Source: Argopecten irradians (Eukaryota > Mollusca > Bivalvia > Pectinida > Pectinidae). Taken from it: a stretch of DNA of 64,000 nt. Below are positions 21,481 through 46,300 of this stretch, one piece after another. Within the stretch, counting starts at the first letter, position 1, and each line of letters starts with the position of its first letter. The notes below the pieces were generated by a model. It was not told where the DNA came from and did no database searches. It was given only the letters and a program-made list of their open reading frames with translations. The DNA lies in contig NC_091134.1 of the NCBI RefSeq assembly GCF_041381155.1, positions 40,693,338 through 40,757,337 of the forward strand, in the 5' to 3' direction. The translations under genes and the position numbers were made by a program.

Positions 21481-23950
21481 TTACATGTAGTTCATATTGT
21501 AAGTAGGAAACGTAAAGGAGGAGGGAGGGGGGTTAAACCTATTACAGACAGTTATATACTGTTGAGTGCTCTGACATATTGTAATGTTATCTCCAAGAGA
21601 TAAATCTGGACTTCCATGTAGTAGTAGCTGCAGGTCTAAAGGAATGAAGTTGTTTAATGTTCGATATAATTGAATTCTCTGGTCAGCGTAATTATTACAT
21701 GTAAAGAAGAAGTGATGGGCATCCTCAATGGGATGCCCACATTGGCATTGCTGGTAATCTATTAAATTAGAGCGGAATAAATCATTTTTTAGGGTACTAC
21801 ATCTATTTCTTAATCTGGCATGCAATATATTTGCTTTTCTATTTCCAATAGAATAATAAATAGGTACTTTCGTAAGATTATTTAGAGACTTTTTTAAAAA
21901 TGTTATATGAAACACTATTTCTAATATTAATATCTAGCTGGTTCCAAAGTCGGATAGTGGATGTAAAAAACGATACGTTTGAGAGCTGGAGACGGAAATT
22001 AGGTAAAGTAAAGTTGTTAGCATTTCGAAGATTATAGGAAGAATTTTCTGAGACTAGTGGGGGTAATAACGAATAGAGGTAGTTGGGTGTAATTTTTTTT
22101 TATTTTGTAAAATAGTTGTAGTTTTCTACGGAAACGACGGGAAGTAAGTGGTTCTAGACCGCTTTCCAAATACAGTGAATTTCTGCTAGCATAAGACGGT
22201 ATAGTCCAGTAATTATTCTAGCAGATTCAAGCTGAAGTTTTTCTAATTTTTCTGCGTCACTAAGAGAGCACCCATCCCAAACATCACAACAGTATTCAAA
22301 CAGTGGCCGAATATATGACTTGTAAATATTTATTAAAGTTTGTTTATCAAGAGTATATTTAAGTTTTCGAAGAACACTTACCTGTTTTGATACCTGTTTA
22401 CGTATATCATCAAAGTGGATATTCCATTTACAATTAGCTTCCAAAGTTACTCCTAAGTGCTTATGGAAGTTATGGTTATCTACAAAATCTACACTTACAT
22501 AATTGAATTAGATATCGATTAGGTGATCATGTTCCGTATTAGAAATAAGTAAAGCTTCCGTCTTTTGGGGGTTAAAAGTTACCAACCATTTATTTGCCCA
22601 ATTTTGAATTTTCATAAGGTCTTCGTTAATCTTAGTTTCTATTACTAAAATTGATGGCCCAGGGCATAGCAAAGAAGTATCATCAGCAAATAATTTAGAA
22701 AGACTTTCGAGGTTGTCAGAAATATCAGTAATATACAAACAATATAAAGAGGAACGGACCCAATACTGAGCCTTGGGCGACACAAGAATTTGTAGATTTG
22801 ACGGAAGATTTAGTATTTCCTACAAAAACTTGCTGTTTCCGATTACTGATGTAATTGTTTAACCAATTTAGCAATTTTCCGCCTATACCATAATTTGCTA
22901 GTTTAACATTCAGTCCCTTGTGCCACACACGATCGAATGCTTTTAAAATATCACAGAAAACTAAACATGTAGAGTGCATTTTTCAATGTTTTCACATAGG
23001 GAATGATAGATTTCAATAAGTTGGTGAGATGAAGAATGTCCAGGTTGAAAACCTGACTGATATTTATATATGAGCGAATTATCAAGTAAGTAATTGTTTA
23101 GATATTTGACTACCAATCTTTCAAAAAGGTCTATAGTTATTAGAATTATGCTAATCTCCCTTTTTAAAGGATGGCATGACTAAAGCTAATTCCCACTGTT
23201 TTGGGAAGATACCATATCCAAGGAAGATCTGAATATTAGAAATAAGGGTAATGCAATAGAAGATACTGTGTGTTTTAGCATATTATGGCCGATTCCGTCG
23301 TGTCCTACTGCTTTATCAGTGATCAATCCACAGAATTTTAAAAGGACCCATGAAATTTCTGGGAATGGGTATCTATAGAACACTGTGGGACCCATTGTTT
23401 TCACAAAAACCATTGAAAAGGACCCACAAAAAATAATCGTAGATTGAACACTGCTTTATTGATGGGCAAGGATTAAAGAATGTCTATAATGTCGGTCGGT
23501 TGAAATTGTATGTTGGTTATACTAGCGTCAGTCCTAATCTCTACCTCTGGAACGTCAATTTGTGAATCGTCAATAGTTGATATGGAAACAAAGTAATCAT
23601 TTAATAAATTGGCTTTACCTACATCCGTCATTGCAGGTTACCCTGCATCGTTTAATAGAGGAAGAATAGAGTTGATAGAGTCTGAGGTTTTTAATAATCT
23701 GCGAATAATTTTCCAGTAGTTTCTAGGGTTCGAATTCGAGTGACGATCTAAAATGCCATTAATATCTGAATAAAAAAATTCTTTGGTCTGGTTTTTTAAA
23801 AATTGTTTACATGATTACGTTGTTTCCGAAGATTTAAAGTTGTTCGATGTCGTTTAAAAATCTTTAAAAGTCTGTCTCGTTTTCTTATTTCTCGTCTAAT
23901 CACGGTTTGTCATTAGGCCGAATGATAATGGTTTTAGTTGGTATGCACTC
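21481..23950 (-). pseudogene. Degenerate non-LTR retrotransposon (LINE), 3' part
   Basis: Minus-strand pieces in LINE order: reverse transcriptase start (23413-23186, 'GHDGIGHNMLK'), palm (22979-22508) with 'LVFCDILKAFDRVWHKGL', 'AQGSVLGPFLFILFV' and catalytic 'FADDTSLL', then thumb ('IRPLFEYCCDVWDGC', 22444-22154), and a C-terminal piece with a CxC...H...C knuckle ('CQCGHPIEDAHHFFFTC', 21915-21481). Frameshifts and stops separate the pieces and no endonuclease is seen, so it is a 5'-truncated dead copy. The Cys/His tail fits Jockey-like lineages, but the clade is uncertain. Confidence 0.85.
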
Positions 23951-25551
23951 CCCAGCTATATCTAGAAATTTGTCAGTAAATTTTTCACGTATACGTTAGA
24001 TCTGCAATTTGAGTTTTTCGAGTAAATGGTTATTCTAGCTTAATGATCTAGATATTTTCAGTTTCAAAACATTCAATTTACACCATTTCAAAAATTCAGA
24101 CAAGCATATATCTAACTTTAGATTAGATAATCAGTCCAATTTGATAGCGATATCAAAATGATGTTCGGCTCAGTCTGGACTGAGATTTAGAAAGCATATG
24201 ATGTAAATTTCTGTGTAATAAACAACATTATTATATGACTGCTGCTTTTGCTGTCTTTTGATTGGCCGATACGCTTCTCAGAAGTATTCATCAACTGCGA
24301 TATCAACCCCGATAATGTAGTACTATCTTTTTACGAGTAAAATCCCAAAATTTAGCATGAATATATCTAGAATCCGTGTTTTTATTTCAAACTTCTACTA
24401 TAACGATGCAAACACGGCACAATTTTTGGGTAAAAATAAAATGTGGACGGTTATCAGTTATGCGATATTGGAGTAACAGTACCGAACTTATACCGAAAAT
24501 AATATTTATATCTATATTGTTGTCTTTGAAATTTTATCCATAACGTTTACTAAAAAGCAGAAATACATCAATGATATTTCTGATATATGTTCCTAAATTA
24601 CAGTTTAAGTGTAGATTTAAATTCATTATTTCAAAATTATACTAAATCCTTAAAATAGTATATTCATTGTCGACCGTTTTGTATATCATACCGAGATTTA
24701 ATAGTATGATACAAGTAACCACATAAAGTGTTCAAATGAAAATCGAAATTACTTGTATACAGGCATTATATATAGATATAATATCTTGTACCTTTTTAAA
24801 AATATACTAAGTGGTATTTAAATAAGTATATTTAGTGTGATAATGTTGTACCCCTTCTTGTATGACTATACATGTACATTTAGATTCGAAACGGTGAAAA
24901 TACATGCTTAGAATTTTTACTAATACCTTAGAAATTACGGAAGATTGCTATATGCCACGATTCCGTAATTACAGTGCTAGACTGGAATATTTTTTATGGT
25001 TAAACCTTTAGTTGAAATAGTTCTTAGAACCATTTTTGTTTCTGAATAAGTCAACTTTCATTATTGTTTTACCTGTGTACGACATATATATATAATATGT
25101 ATGTAATATATATTCCTAGGTATGATCAGGTATATTTTATTTCCATTTGCTTTTACATCATCTTTTTAAAGATGGAGGTGACAATAACCTAGAGCATTGA
25201 TGTACGGGGTTTCCATAATTCAAATCACGATCCAATTAACGGATGTCCTAACCTGATTGACAGTAAGACAATAGCAAATACCCGATATAGTCCACCGAAT
25301 AGCAAATTGCCCGCGGCCAGGTAATTACAGGTGAGTTCGATGAATGGCGTTGTGTACAGGTAAACAACATCCTGGTCAAGATATTACATAACCATCAAAC
25401 CAAAGGCATGGCTAATTATAAATCTACGATTTCAACGATTTCAACGATTTTATTTTACACCCAGACACATTATAATGCGTAACATGAGGGATAAAACAAA
25501 TACAAGTGTATAAGCATGACAGGATGGACAAGTATATAACATTAAGACATT
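23951..25551. other. Intergenic, nothing recognised
   Basis: AT-rich. A 16-bp palindrome CTCAGTCTGGACTGAG is at about 24169. No exon supported. Confidence 0.45.
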
Positions 25552-25822
25552 AAGTTTACACCATTACCACCATTGGAAAGTTTGAGCTTCCAATTTTACC
25601 TTAAGTTAAAAATATGAAAAATAATTAATTGCATCCCGAAAAAATTCCGTACCACTATATCCTATATGGAATGAATTACTGAATGCGCATGTACCAAAGG
25701 CAAAATAAATTATTTTATGTTATTTTTTGTGTTAATTAGACTATTATATACACGATTAAATACCAATTATTGTTCAAATGATGAATTTAATTTTTGCTCT
25801 GTCGGCGGTGGAGCATCTTTAA
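25552..25822. mobile_element. TTAA-flanked MITE, family 3, copy B
   Basis: Matches 3870-4156; the right end is intact (GGCGGTGGAGCATCTTTAA) and ends in TTAA, whereas the left end is truncated. Together copies A and B define both ends of the family. Confidence 0.75.
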
Positions 25823-26134
25823 AGTTTACATTTTATTTGATTATACTTCAATGATTTAATTGAGACCGAACTAGACTATATCTATCTTTTAATCTCACAA
25901 CATAAAATGCTGTGTCAAAATGCATAAAACTAAGAGACGTTCCTGATGAGCGAAAATATCACGCGAACGAAGTCTTTTGTCCGGCTATTATATTAATTCA
26001 AAGGCAAATTTCATCTGATCAGTGGCGCCACTTTATAGTCACTTCCAATGAAGAAAACATATTCAGACAATGTCATATTGAAAGATGTTCATATTCTCAT
26101 ACAAATATATAAATATAAGGCCCAACAAATTAAT

Positions 26135-26314
26135 ATGTCTGTTTAGGGTTACCCTATTTTTTTACCCCCGACCCAATTTTTCCCCTCCTCTTTTCTACGA
26201 AAAAAGTCGGGATTTCGATTCCGGCAATCATTTTAGAGTGAAAGACAATAAAAAAAACCTCCCGACCCCGGCCCTATTTTGTTTTGCAAATGCAACCCGA
26301 AACTAAACAGACAT
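26135..26314. mobile_element. Foldback MITE (180 bp)
   Basis: Left end ATGTCTGTTTAGGGTT; the right end AACCCGAAACTAAACAGACAT is its complement with a small bulge, and inner CCCTATTTT and CCCGACC blocks also pair or repeat. No coding sequence. Confidence 0.75.
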
Positions 26315-26634
26315 TTTTTAGCATAAAACATTTACAGCGTGTGTCTAACTCATAGGCTTACAATTTACATGTAGTGTCGTAAGAAAGTTTTTGCCATGTG
26401 TTACAGGACAAGTTGGTATTTTTGTTGGAGCACAAAGCTTTTGCTTATAATGACCTTGAACCCCATTCAAGGCAACATACTCAAAAAGAATGTATGTGAA
26501 ATAGACTAAACGTTTAAACAACTTTTAAGCAATGTCCAAAAACCTAACATCGTGTCCGAGTGGTGTTGGCAGAATGACTTTGACCTTCAAATTATTCAAT
26601 GCCTCAAGGGTCAAATAGGCTAAAATCTTCAAAA

Positions 26635-26736
26635 CACAGAGACCTGGCACGAACATTTTTAACCAATAGTATACATATATATAATATATATATATGTATA
26701 CTGTTAGTTTTAAAAAAATCGTGCCAGGTCCCTGTG
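26635..26736. mobile_element. hAT-like MITE, copy 2 (102 bp)
   Basis: Same ends as copy 1 at 17.76 kb (CACAGAGACCTGGCACGA here) with a perfect 8-bp target duplication CTTCAAAA on both sides (26627-26634 and 26737-26744). Confidence 0.9.
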
Positions 26737-26744
26737 CTTCAAAA

Positions 26745-28303
26745 CGACTTTTTTTCATGATATATGATATGACTGGAGACCTTATAATTGGTCTGTACCG
26801 TGCTGGTAAAAGGACAATAATTGTAGCCCACTTGCCCTTTCATTATACTTGTTAGGTGAAGCAAGCAACTAACTACTACCAATGCAAAGAAGTCATATTT
26901 ATTCATATTTGTGATTGTTCACAGTTGATAATGTCAGCACATCAATACAACTTCTATACAGCTCCATTTGGACCATAAGCTCCATTTGGACCATATAAAC
27001 TATACATGTAAAGCCATGTAAATGTGCTAATTTTGTCATTTTGGCCCTAACAAAGCTTTATCCAGTTTTATAGACAGAACAAGCATAACCATATTCCAAT
27101 GCAACCTTTCTAGCATTAAAACATTAAAATAAGTTTATCACTCTAAGATAATGTATGTTTACAGTTTGTCTGATCATAACAAAAGAAACAAGACAATAAT
27201 CTGGTGTAATGATGGTTTATTGTTTTCTTTATTTACTTTAAGACAATTAACCTACAAGGAAGGTAGATGATAGTGCATATTCAAATGTATTTATGTTATT
27301 ATATAGTTGCATGTTAACAAAACCATAAATTGATGAAATTAAGAGAAACTTTTCAAAAATTCATATGCATTAAATCATGCATGAAATGGTAAGTGTATAA
27401 TTGCACAAGTACATAAACTGAGAATGATTATCTTGATATAAAAATAACTACATATAAAACTGTATTTAATGATAATGAAATACAATCCAAACAATACAAT
27501 ATACATTAAATACATATATAGAACAGAGAAATTGTATTGTGATTGCTTCTAAAATAAATAAATTAGATCTATATTTGTTTTGAGCATATGTACCAGCTTA
27601 TACCTATTTTGTATGAAACATTCACCAAAATCTATTTTCCCTGTTTAGTACAAATGGTATACCTCAGTATAAGAGGTGTATTTTACCATTGAAAGGATAT
27701 TGTGTTAGCTCTGGTAGAAATTAATTGCTGTGTCTTTGTTTTCATTGATTTCTTATCTACATGACAATAACCTCCTGATAACTTTGATAGATGTTCTCAA
27801 CCCAATTTAGTTTAAAGGGACATCCGAAAATGAGTTAGACATGCTGTGGTAAAATTTCATCAGAATCTTTGTATCAGTCACCTGATAACTTAGTGGACAT
27901 TTTCTCCTTTGTATTGGGCCCCATCACTCTGGTATCAGGTGATTCAGATTCAATATCAATGCAAAACCTGTTTCTCCAATGATGTTTCTGTTTGATTAAA
28001 ATCTGTTAAATACTTTATGAATAGTATAGATTTTGAAGCAAATATTGATGAATTGAAAACAGACACCACATCATGGCTAAAGTTTATTTGCCCTAAGGGC
28101 AAGATGGACTTATACTGGGTATATAAAGCCCTATCTATCTTATATGAAAAATAACAATATACTTTTAACAATGCAAAACAGAAAACCAGCATACCTTACA
28201 ACTACTCTGTCAAAATTTTTCTTCATTAAAAGTTGCAAAATAAAATAAGAAAATGACATGTACTTTACATATTGCCATTTAAATTGCACAAGTTACATAC
28301 ACA
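26745..28303. other. Intergenic or distal 3' UTR, nothing recognised
   Basis: AT-rich. A 19-bp stretch (AGCTCCATTTGGACCATAA) is nearly duplicated at 26958-26995. No exon supported. Confidence 0.4.
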
Positions 28304-28546
28304 TTAAAAGTAGCTGGTAAGTATAGATGAAGAAGTTATCTTCAATAACACTAAGAATATTATCACCAATAAGACAAAGAGACCTTTTTGGTCCACCATA
28401 TTCATAGCAAAAACGCCATCTGGTATAAAAGTATGAGCTGTTAGCGCCACAGAATCTGTCAACTTTAGCATAGTGTAGTCCATGGTAGAAAGATCATGCC
28501 AATATTTAGTGTGTACATATATACTATACGTAAGAGAGTTGTCCAA
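28304..28546 (-). CDS. Possible small membrane protein, hypothetical
   Basis: Downstream of the ATE1 stop on the same strand. An ATG inside this open frame, at about 28483, gives a ~59-residue peptide with a polar N-terminal half (MDYTMLKLTDSVALTAHTF) and a C-terminal hydrophobic stretch (GLFVLLVIIFLVLLKITSSS) like a tail anchor. It might be an independent small gene, a downstream frame in the ATE1 3' UTR, or chance in AT-rich DNA. No splice or promoter signal supports it. Confidence 0.15.
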   Translation of the reverse strand: MDNSLTYSIYVHTKYWHDLSTMDYTMLKLTDSVALTAHTFIPDGVFAMNMVDQKGLFVLLVIIFLVLLKITSSSILTSYF

Positions 28547-28854
28547 ATTTATAGCTTAGAAGTCCATACTTTGAAGTAATACATGGTTTTTTTCCATATG
28601 GTATGGAATGAACATGCATATCTTGATTTTTCTATCACAAATATGCTTTCATGACAAACATAACTTATAGATAAAACAAATGATCATGTTACTTCGCAAA
28701 CCTTGTCATGCTTAATACCCTAGAACATATGTGAAAGTCAATATTTTTCATGGCAATACTACATATTACTAATATCAAATATATAAACAAAATATAATAA
28801 AATTATGTTTCTATATATATAACCCTGACAATAAGCTAGCTTTTATTATGTGTG

Positions 28855-29023
28855 TGCATATTACAAAGTTATCTGCCCTTGGAGTAGGGTATCAATTGTT
28901 ATGTCATCAGTTTGTGACTGAAAATTTCCGGTATGCTGTCTCTGAAAAAAATTGTTGTTGTGCCCCAAATGTATGATGAACTGATCAATGACTACTCACA
29001 ATGGCAAATAACTGCAATATGCA
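28855..29023. mobile_element. Foldback MITE, GCATATTACA family, copy 1
   Basis: Left end TGCATATTACAAAGTTATCT then GCCCTT; the right end is a decayed complement (AAATAACTGCAATATGC). Related to 29621-29760. Confidence 0.6.
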
Positions 29024-29389
29024 AAAGCTGAATAAGAACTTAGTTACATGTCTCATGAAAAAAGAGCACAACAAAATGACAATTTTGAGCATCTATTTTT
29101 TTCACATGATGTAAACTACCCTGACATTCAAAAACATTCAAAATAATGAAAAATGTTCTCCTGACAAAGTCCTACACAGAATTGGTTTTACTCAATGGCA
29201 TAGTTTCTTTTGTCTTGTTTTTGTACACATTACAATGGACAATGAAGTGGAATTACTGACATAAACAATATTTTTGTATCTCAGCAATAAAAGTTATATA
29301 TTGATATAACAAAAATTCAGAAACTTCATAAATAAACTACAAACAAGACGTCCAATTTTTTTAGAGATATTGGATTGATAAATTAAACA

Positions 29390-29412
29390 TACACACACAC
29401 ACACACACACAA
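29390..29412. repeat. (AC)n microsatellite
   Basis: About 11 AC dinucleotides. Confidence 0.95.
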
Positions 29413-29620
29413 AACATGATGTACAGCCAAACATCATTAACATGAAATCAGCAGGACCAATGTAAAACTACAAATTATCTGATCACTCAATTGAAGTACT
29501 TGAATAGTTTAGAAAGTTTTGATCAGAATTGAATGTAAAAATGAAATTAAAAGGAAATGCAAATTGTTGTTTGTTGAGTTATTAAGTTATAACAGTTACA
29601 TTTTATGCGTATACCATATG

Positions 29621-29760
29621 TGCATATTACATAGTTACCTCCCCTTGCAGGAATTATTGATTGTAAATTATATTTGTTAGAGAAAATGACACAAACGCTC
29701 ACAAAATAATTATATCACAATTTATACCTATCTGTAAGGGCAGATAACTCTGTAATATGC
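29621..29760. mobile_element. Foldback MITE, GCATATTACA family, copy 2
   Basis: TGCATATTACATAGTTACCT at the left and AGATAACTCTGTAATATGC at the right are complementary with few mismatches; the subterminal CCCCTT/AAGGG also pairs. Confidence 0.7.
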
Positions 29761-30132
29761 AAAAAAAAAATGAATAACTGTTAAAGTTTTGGTTATATAT
29801 AAAGGCTGACCCTAAGGCCCAAACCTTGGCAGCTTTAAACTAAATATGTCTGGGAAGGATGTGTTTGAAAAAAAATTTGGTTTTTGATTATCCATTAATT
29901 TTTACTCACTTTATCTATTTTTAAAAAGAATTAAAGCCATCACAAAAGGTATCTCCAAGATTTTTCAAACTGTTTTTATCATTATCTATGACAAGGCAAC
30001 TGACTCCAAACACTATAGAGGCCAAGTATAGGCATGGTTCCTGCTGGATGGACAAAAATTTCTCAGTATAAAATAACAGCTTTATATCTCTTTGTACTAA
30101 AACAATACATGTATCACAATTATTATCAGTTT

Positions 30133-43096
<12,964 letters not shown>

Positions 43097-43325
43097 GATG
43101 CTACAAAATGCTAATTTTCTGCGGTGCTGCTAAAAAGAAGAGAGGAAAATATCAATAAATGTCTAATTATAGCAAAAAGAACAACCTAAATCAGAAGATA
43201 CAAATAAATCTAAATAATGACTTGACAAATAACATTACCTATTTTTGGATTGACGATATTTATATTTTTTTACAAAACGAAAGTAGATAATGCGGGCTAG
43301 TTAAAATTTCGTAAACAAAAATAAA
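43097..43325. promoter_or_regulatory. Divergent ATE1 / BCKDHB promoter region
   Basis: Only 229 bp separate the ATE1 ATG (minus) from the BCKDHB ATG (plus), so both 5' UTRs and core promoters must lie here, unless extra upstream UTR exons exist. The region is AT-rich with no obvious TATA or CpG island; both genes are broadly expressed in other animals, and divergent housekeeping pairs commonly share promoters. Confidence 0.6.
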
Positions 43326-46300
43326 ATGGCTGCCTCCATGAAACGGTTGCTTCGGATCGTTGCTAAACCTCGACTGTGTACGCACCTGTTGCGAAAACAT
43401 TTAGTTGTATCGCAAAGGGCATATGCAGTGAAGTATGTGCCTGACATTCCACCACCAGAATTAGGTAAACATTAACGAATAATGCTCAATTTGTTTTTCT
43501 TACACGTTGTCGTTGCATTGGTAGATTTTGACAAGACTACATTTAGAGGTCAAGCAGGATTTTGTGTGTACACTTGTACTTTCAGAAGTGACAGTACCTT
43601 TCTGTTTGACGCTCTTCAATTGCTTTCAATTTCTATTATAATTTGATTGGGAAGACATGACAGAATGAATTTTCTGATGGTCCTGCAAGTAGACAACAAG
43701 TGAAGTGCATGTCCTATTGCTGCTGCTCAGTTAACATGTATAGTGTACCTGTGTAGAAGAACAAAGGGAAACACATTATTCCTGGGTGTTCCATTATTGG
43801 GGTCCTTCTCTTCGCTGATACTTCGCTGATGGCGGCCTCGTTGAAAGTGTAAACACTTGTAGAGAGACATTGATGGTATTCTTGATCCCGGTGGAGATAG
43901 GGGTTTTTCCCCCTCCTACACCGACTTTTGAGTTCCGGGCCCGGCACCATAAAACTATTTTCAGATAGATTTTTTACTCAAGTATATGATTTTCCATAGG
44001 CTTGAGTAAAAAAATTGTCTGAGACTTAAACTGGAATGCATTACCAAACAAGGTATTAACAAAAATAAAAAAATATCTATAAATTCCAGTCATAAGGACT
44101 GAAAATAAGTATCATTTTAAAATATTGATGTCAAATGAATAGAGGGTACCCTATGTGTACTAGTTAATAGCTTTAGTTTCATTATCTTTTGATCTATCTA
44201 TAGGGTAGATTGATACAATGATATATAATGGGGAACTGATACAAGTGGCGGGGCACTCCCCAAACAACTTGTACCTACTTAATGGTGAATGGGTATATAA
44301 ACCTGAATAGACTGGCGATTAGAATAGGTCTATAGACTGCATAGGTGTTTTATAAAGTCTCTTTTGCAGTTTTCTTAGACCAAATCTGTTTTAATAGTTA
44401 TACTACAGGCCTCACTATGGATGTTCACTTAGGACAAACTTGTTGGTCTTCCAGTATTTGTTTAGCTGCGTCTTAAAGCTGTTGATTGACTTGGCGTTGA
44501 CTACCTCGTTTGGTAATGCATTCCAGTGGTTGATGACTCTATTGGAGAAGACATTTTTTGTTGTATTCAGCCTGACCTGTCTCTTGAACAGTTTGTGGGT
44601 ATTTCCTCGGGTTGACTGGTATGGTTGACTAATAAACATTGTGTCCGAGACTGGCCCTGCAGGTAGGGCGTTAGAATTGTACCTGCTGCCCCTATTGCAT
44701 GATCGTAAAAGGGGACTAAATTTAGGATCTTATCTTTTATATTCCTAACTGACTTTATCCTTCCTGATGCCTCCCTTGGCACCGCCTCATTTTTGGCCTT
44801 GAGTTGAGCGTTCGCCCCTGTGAGGAAGGCTCTGGGTTCTGTCCCCTGGCCGAGACACACCAAAGTCTATAAAAGTGGTAGTTTCTGCTCCTGCTTAGCG
44901 CTCAGAAAAAAGGAAGTGGGACGACTGGTTCGCCCGTTGTCAGTATAATGTGACCGGGTGGGGTGTGTTGCTTGGTGTCTTTGGCAGCATGCTCCAGTGA
45001 TATAGCACTATAAAAAGGGCAAAAGTTCCACTATACAAGAAGACACAACATGAATATACCGCAGTCTCTCGAAACATGCACCTCGCACAACATACACACA
45101 ACACACCGCATACATGGGAGGCCGTCCTTACATGGCCATAGCTGTTAATAGGACGTTAATTAATCAAACAAACAAACAAACAAAGTGTCCGAGACTATTT
45201 TATCATGCTTATTAATAATCTTATATAGTTGAATCAAATCACAACGTTTTCGTCTATACTTAAGTGTCGGGAGACCCAATGTTCCAAGTCTGTCTTCATA
45301 GGACAAGTCTTTGATAGTTTTAATCCTCTTTGTAGCTCTACATTGAACGTTTTCGATTTTGATGATATCTATTTGTAGGAATGGTGACCAGATGGTAGTG
45401 GCATATTCTAGGTGCGGTCGTACCAGGGATTTGTAAAGAGTTCTGAATATATGTTGGTCCATGTATGTAAATGTCTTAACAAGAGGCCCAGAGGGCCTGT
45501 ATTGCTCACCTGGTTTGTAATGCCAAGTAATGTTCTGAATACAGGTTCATTGTTTCTTTTCTGAAGGAATTTTAATATTAACCTTTATTTCCCCTATTGG
45601 GCCCCACCCCTCCTGCCCCCAGGGGGTCAGAGCCAAAATTTATACTAGTTCTGTTCCCCTTCCCCCAAGGATGTTTATGGCCAAAGGAGTAGATATGATA
45701 GGACCAGTATTTGGCCTTAATTTTTCAGGCCGAAAAAAATTAACTCTTGATTCCCATCAATTTCATATCAATAAATACTCTCATATTTGCCATTCATCAA
45801 AACATAATTTTTGTAACTATGTACACGATGTGTCCCACCTATGACGTCATCAAATTGATGATTTTCCTCTTCTCCCCAAATTTTGCTAGAAATTCATCTT
45901 CTTTAGGTTAGAAAAGGCTTGAAATAGATTTAGCCGCCACCTTGGAGCAACTTTACAATTTGCATGGATATGCGTAAATACACAATACACAACATGTGAA
46001 AATCTCTTTCTGCTCCACGAAGGCGGCCACATTCATTTTTATTTTTAGAGAAAACCACTCAAAAAGTATGATTTTTCAAGGATTTTTGTAAAAAATGGCG
46101 GGAAACTGCATGTTGATGACGTCATAGTGAACTCAATTGGCACATGCAGGATATTTTCGAGATGTAATATGTTAGCAAATGTATTCAGCTGTTATATGGC
46201 AAAATATGTTGTTCTTTACTGGAGAATTAATTTTGAGGCCATATTCGAGTCTTAACATACCTTCTCCTTTGGTCACAATCCAAGCAAAACTCAGAACAAG

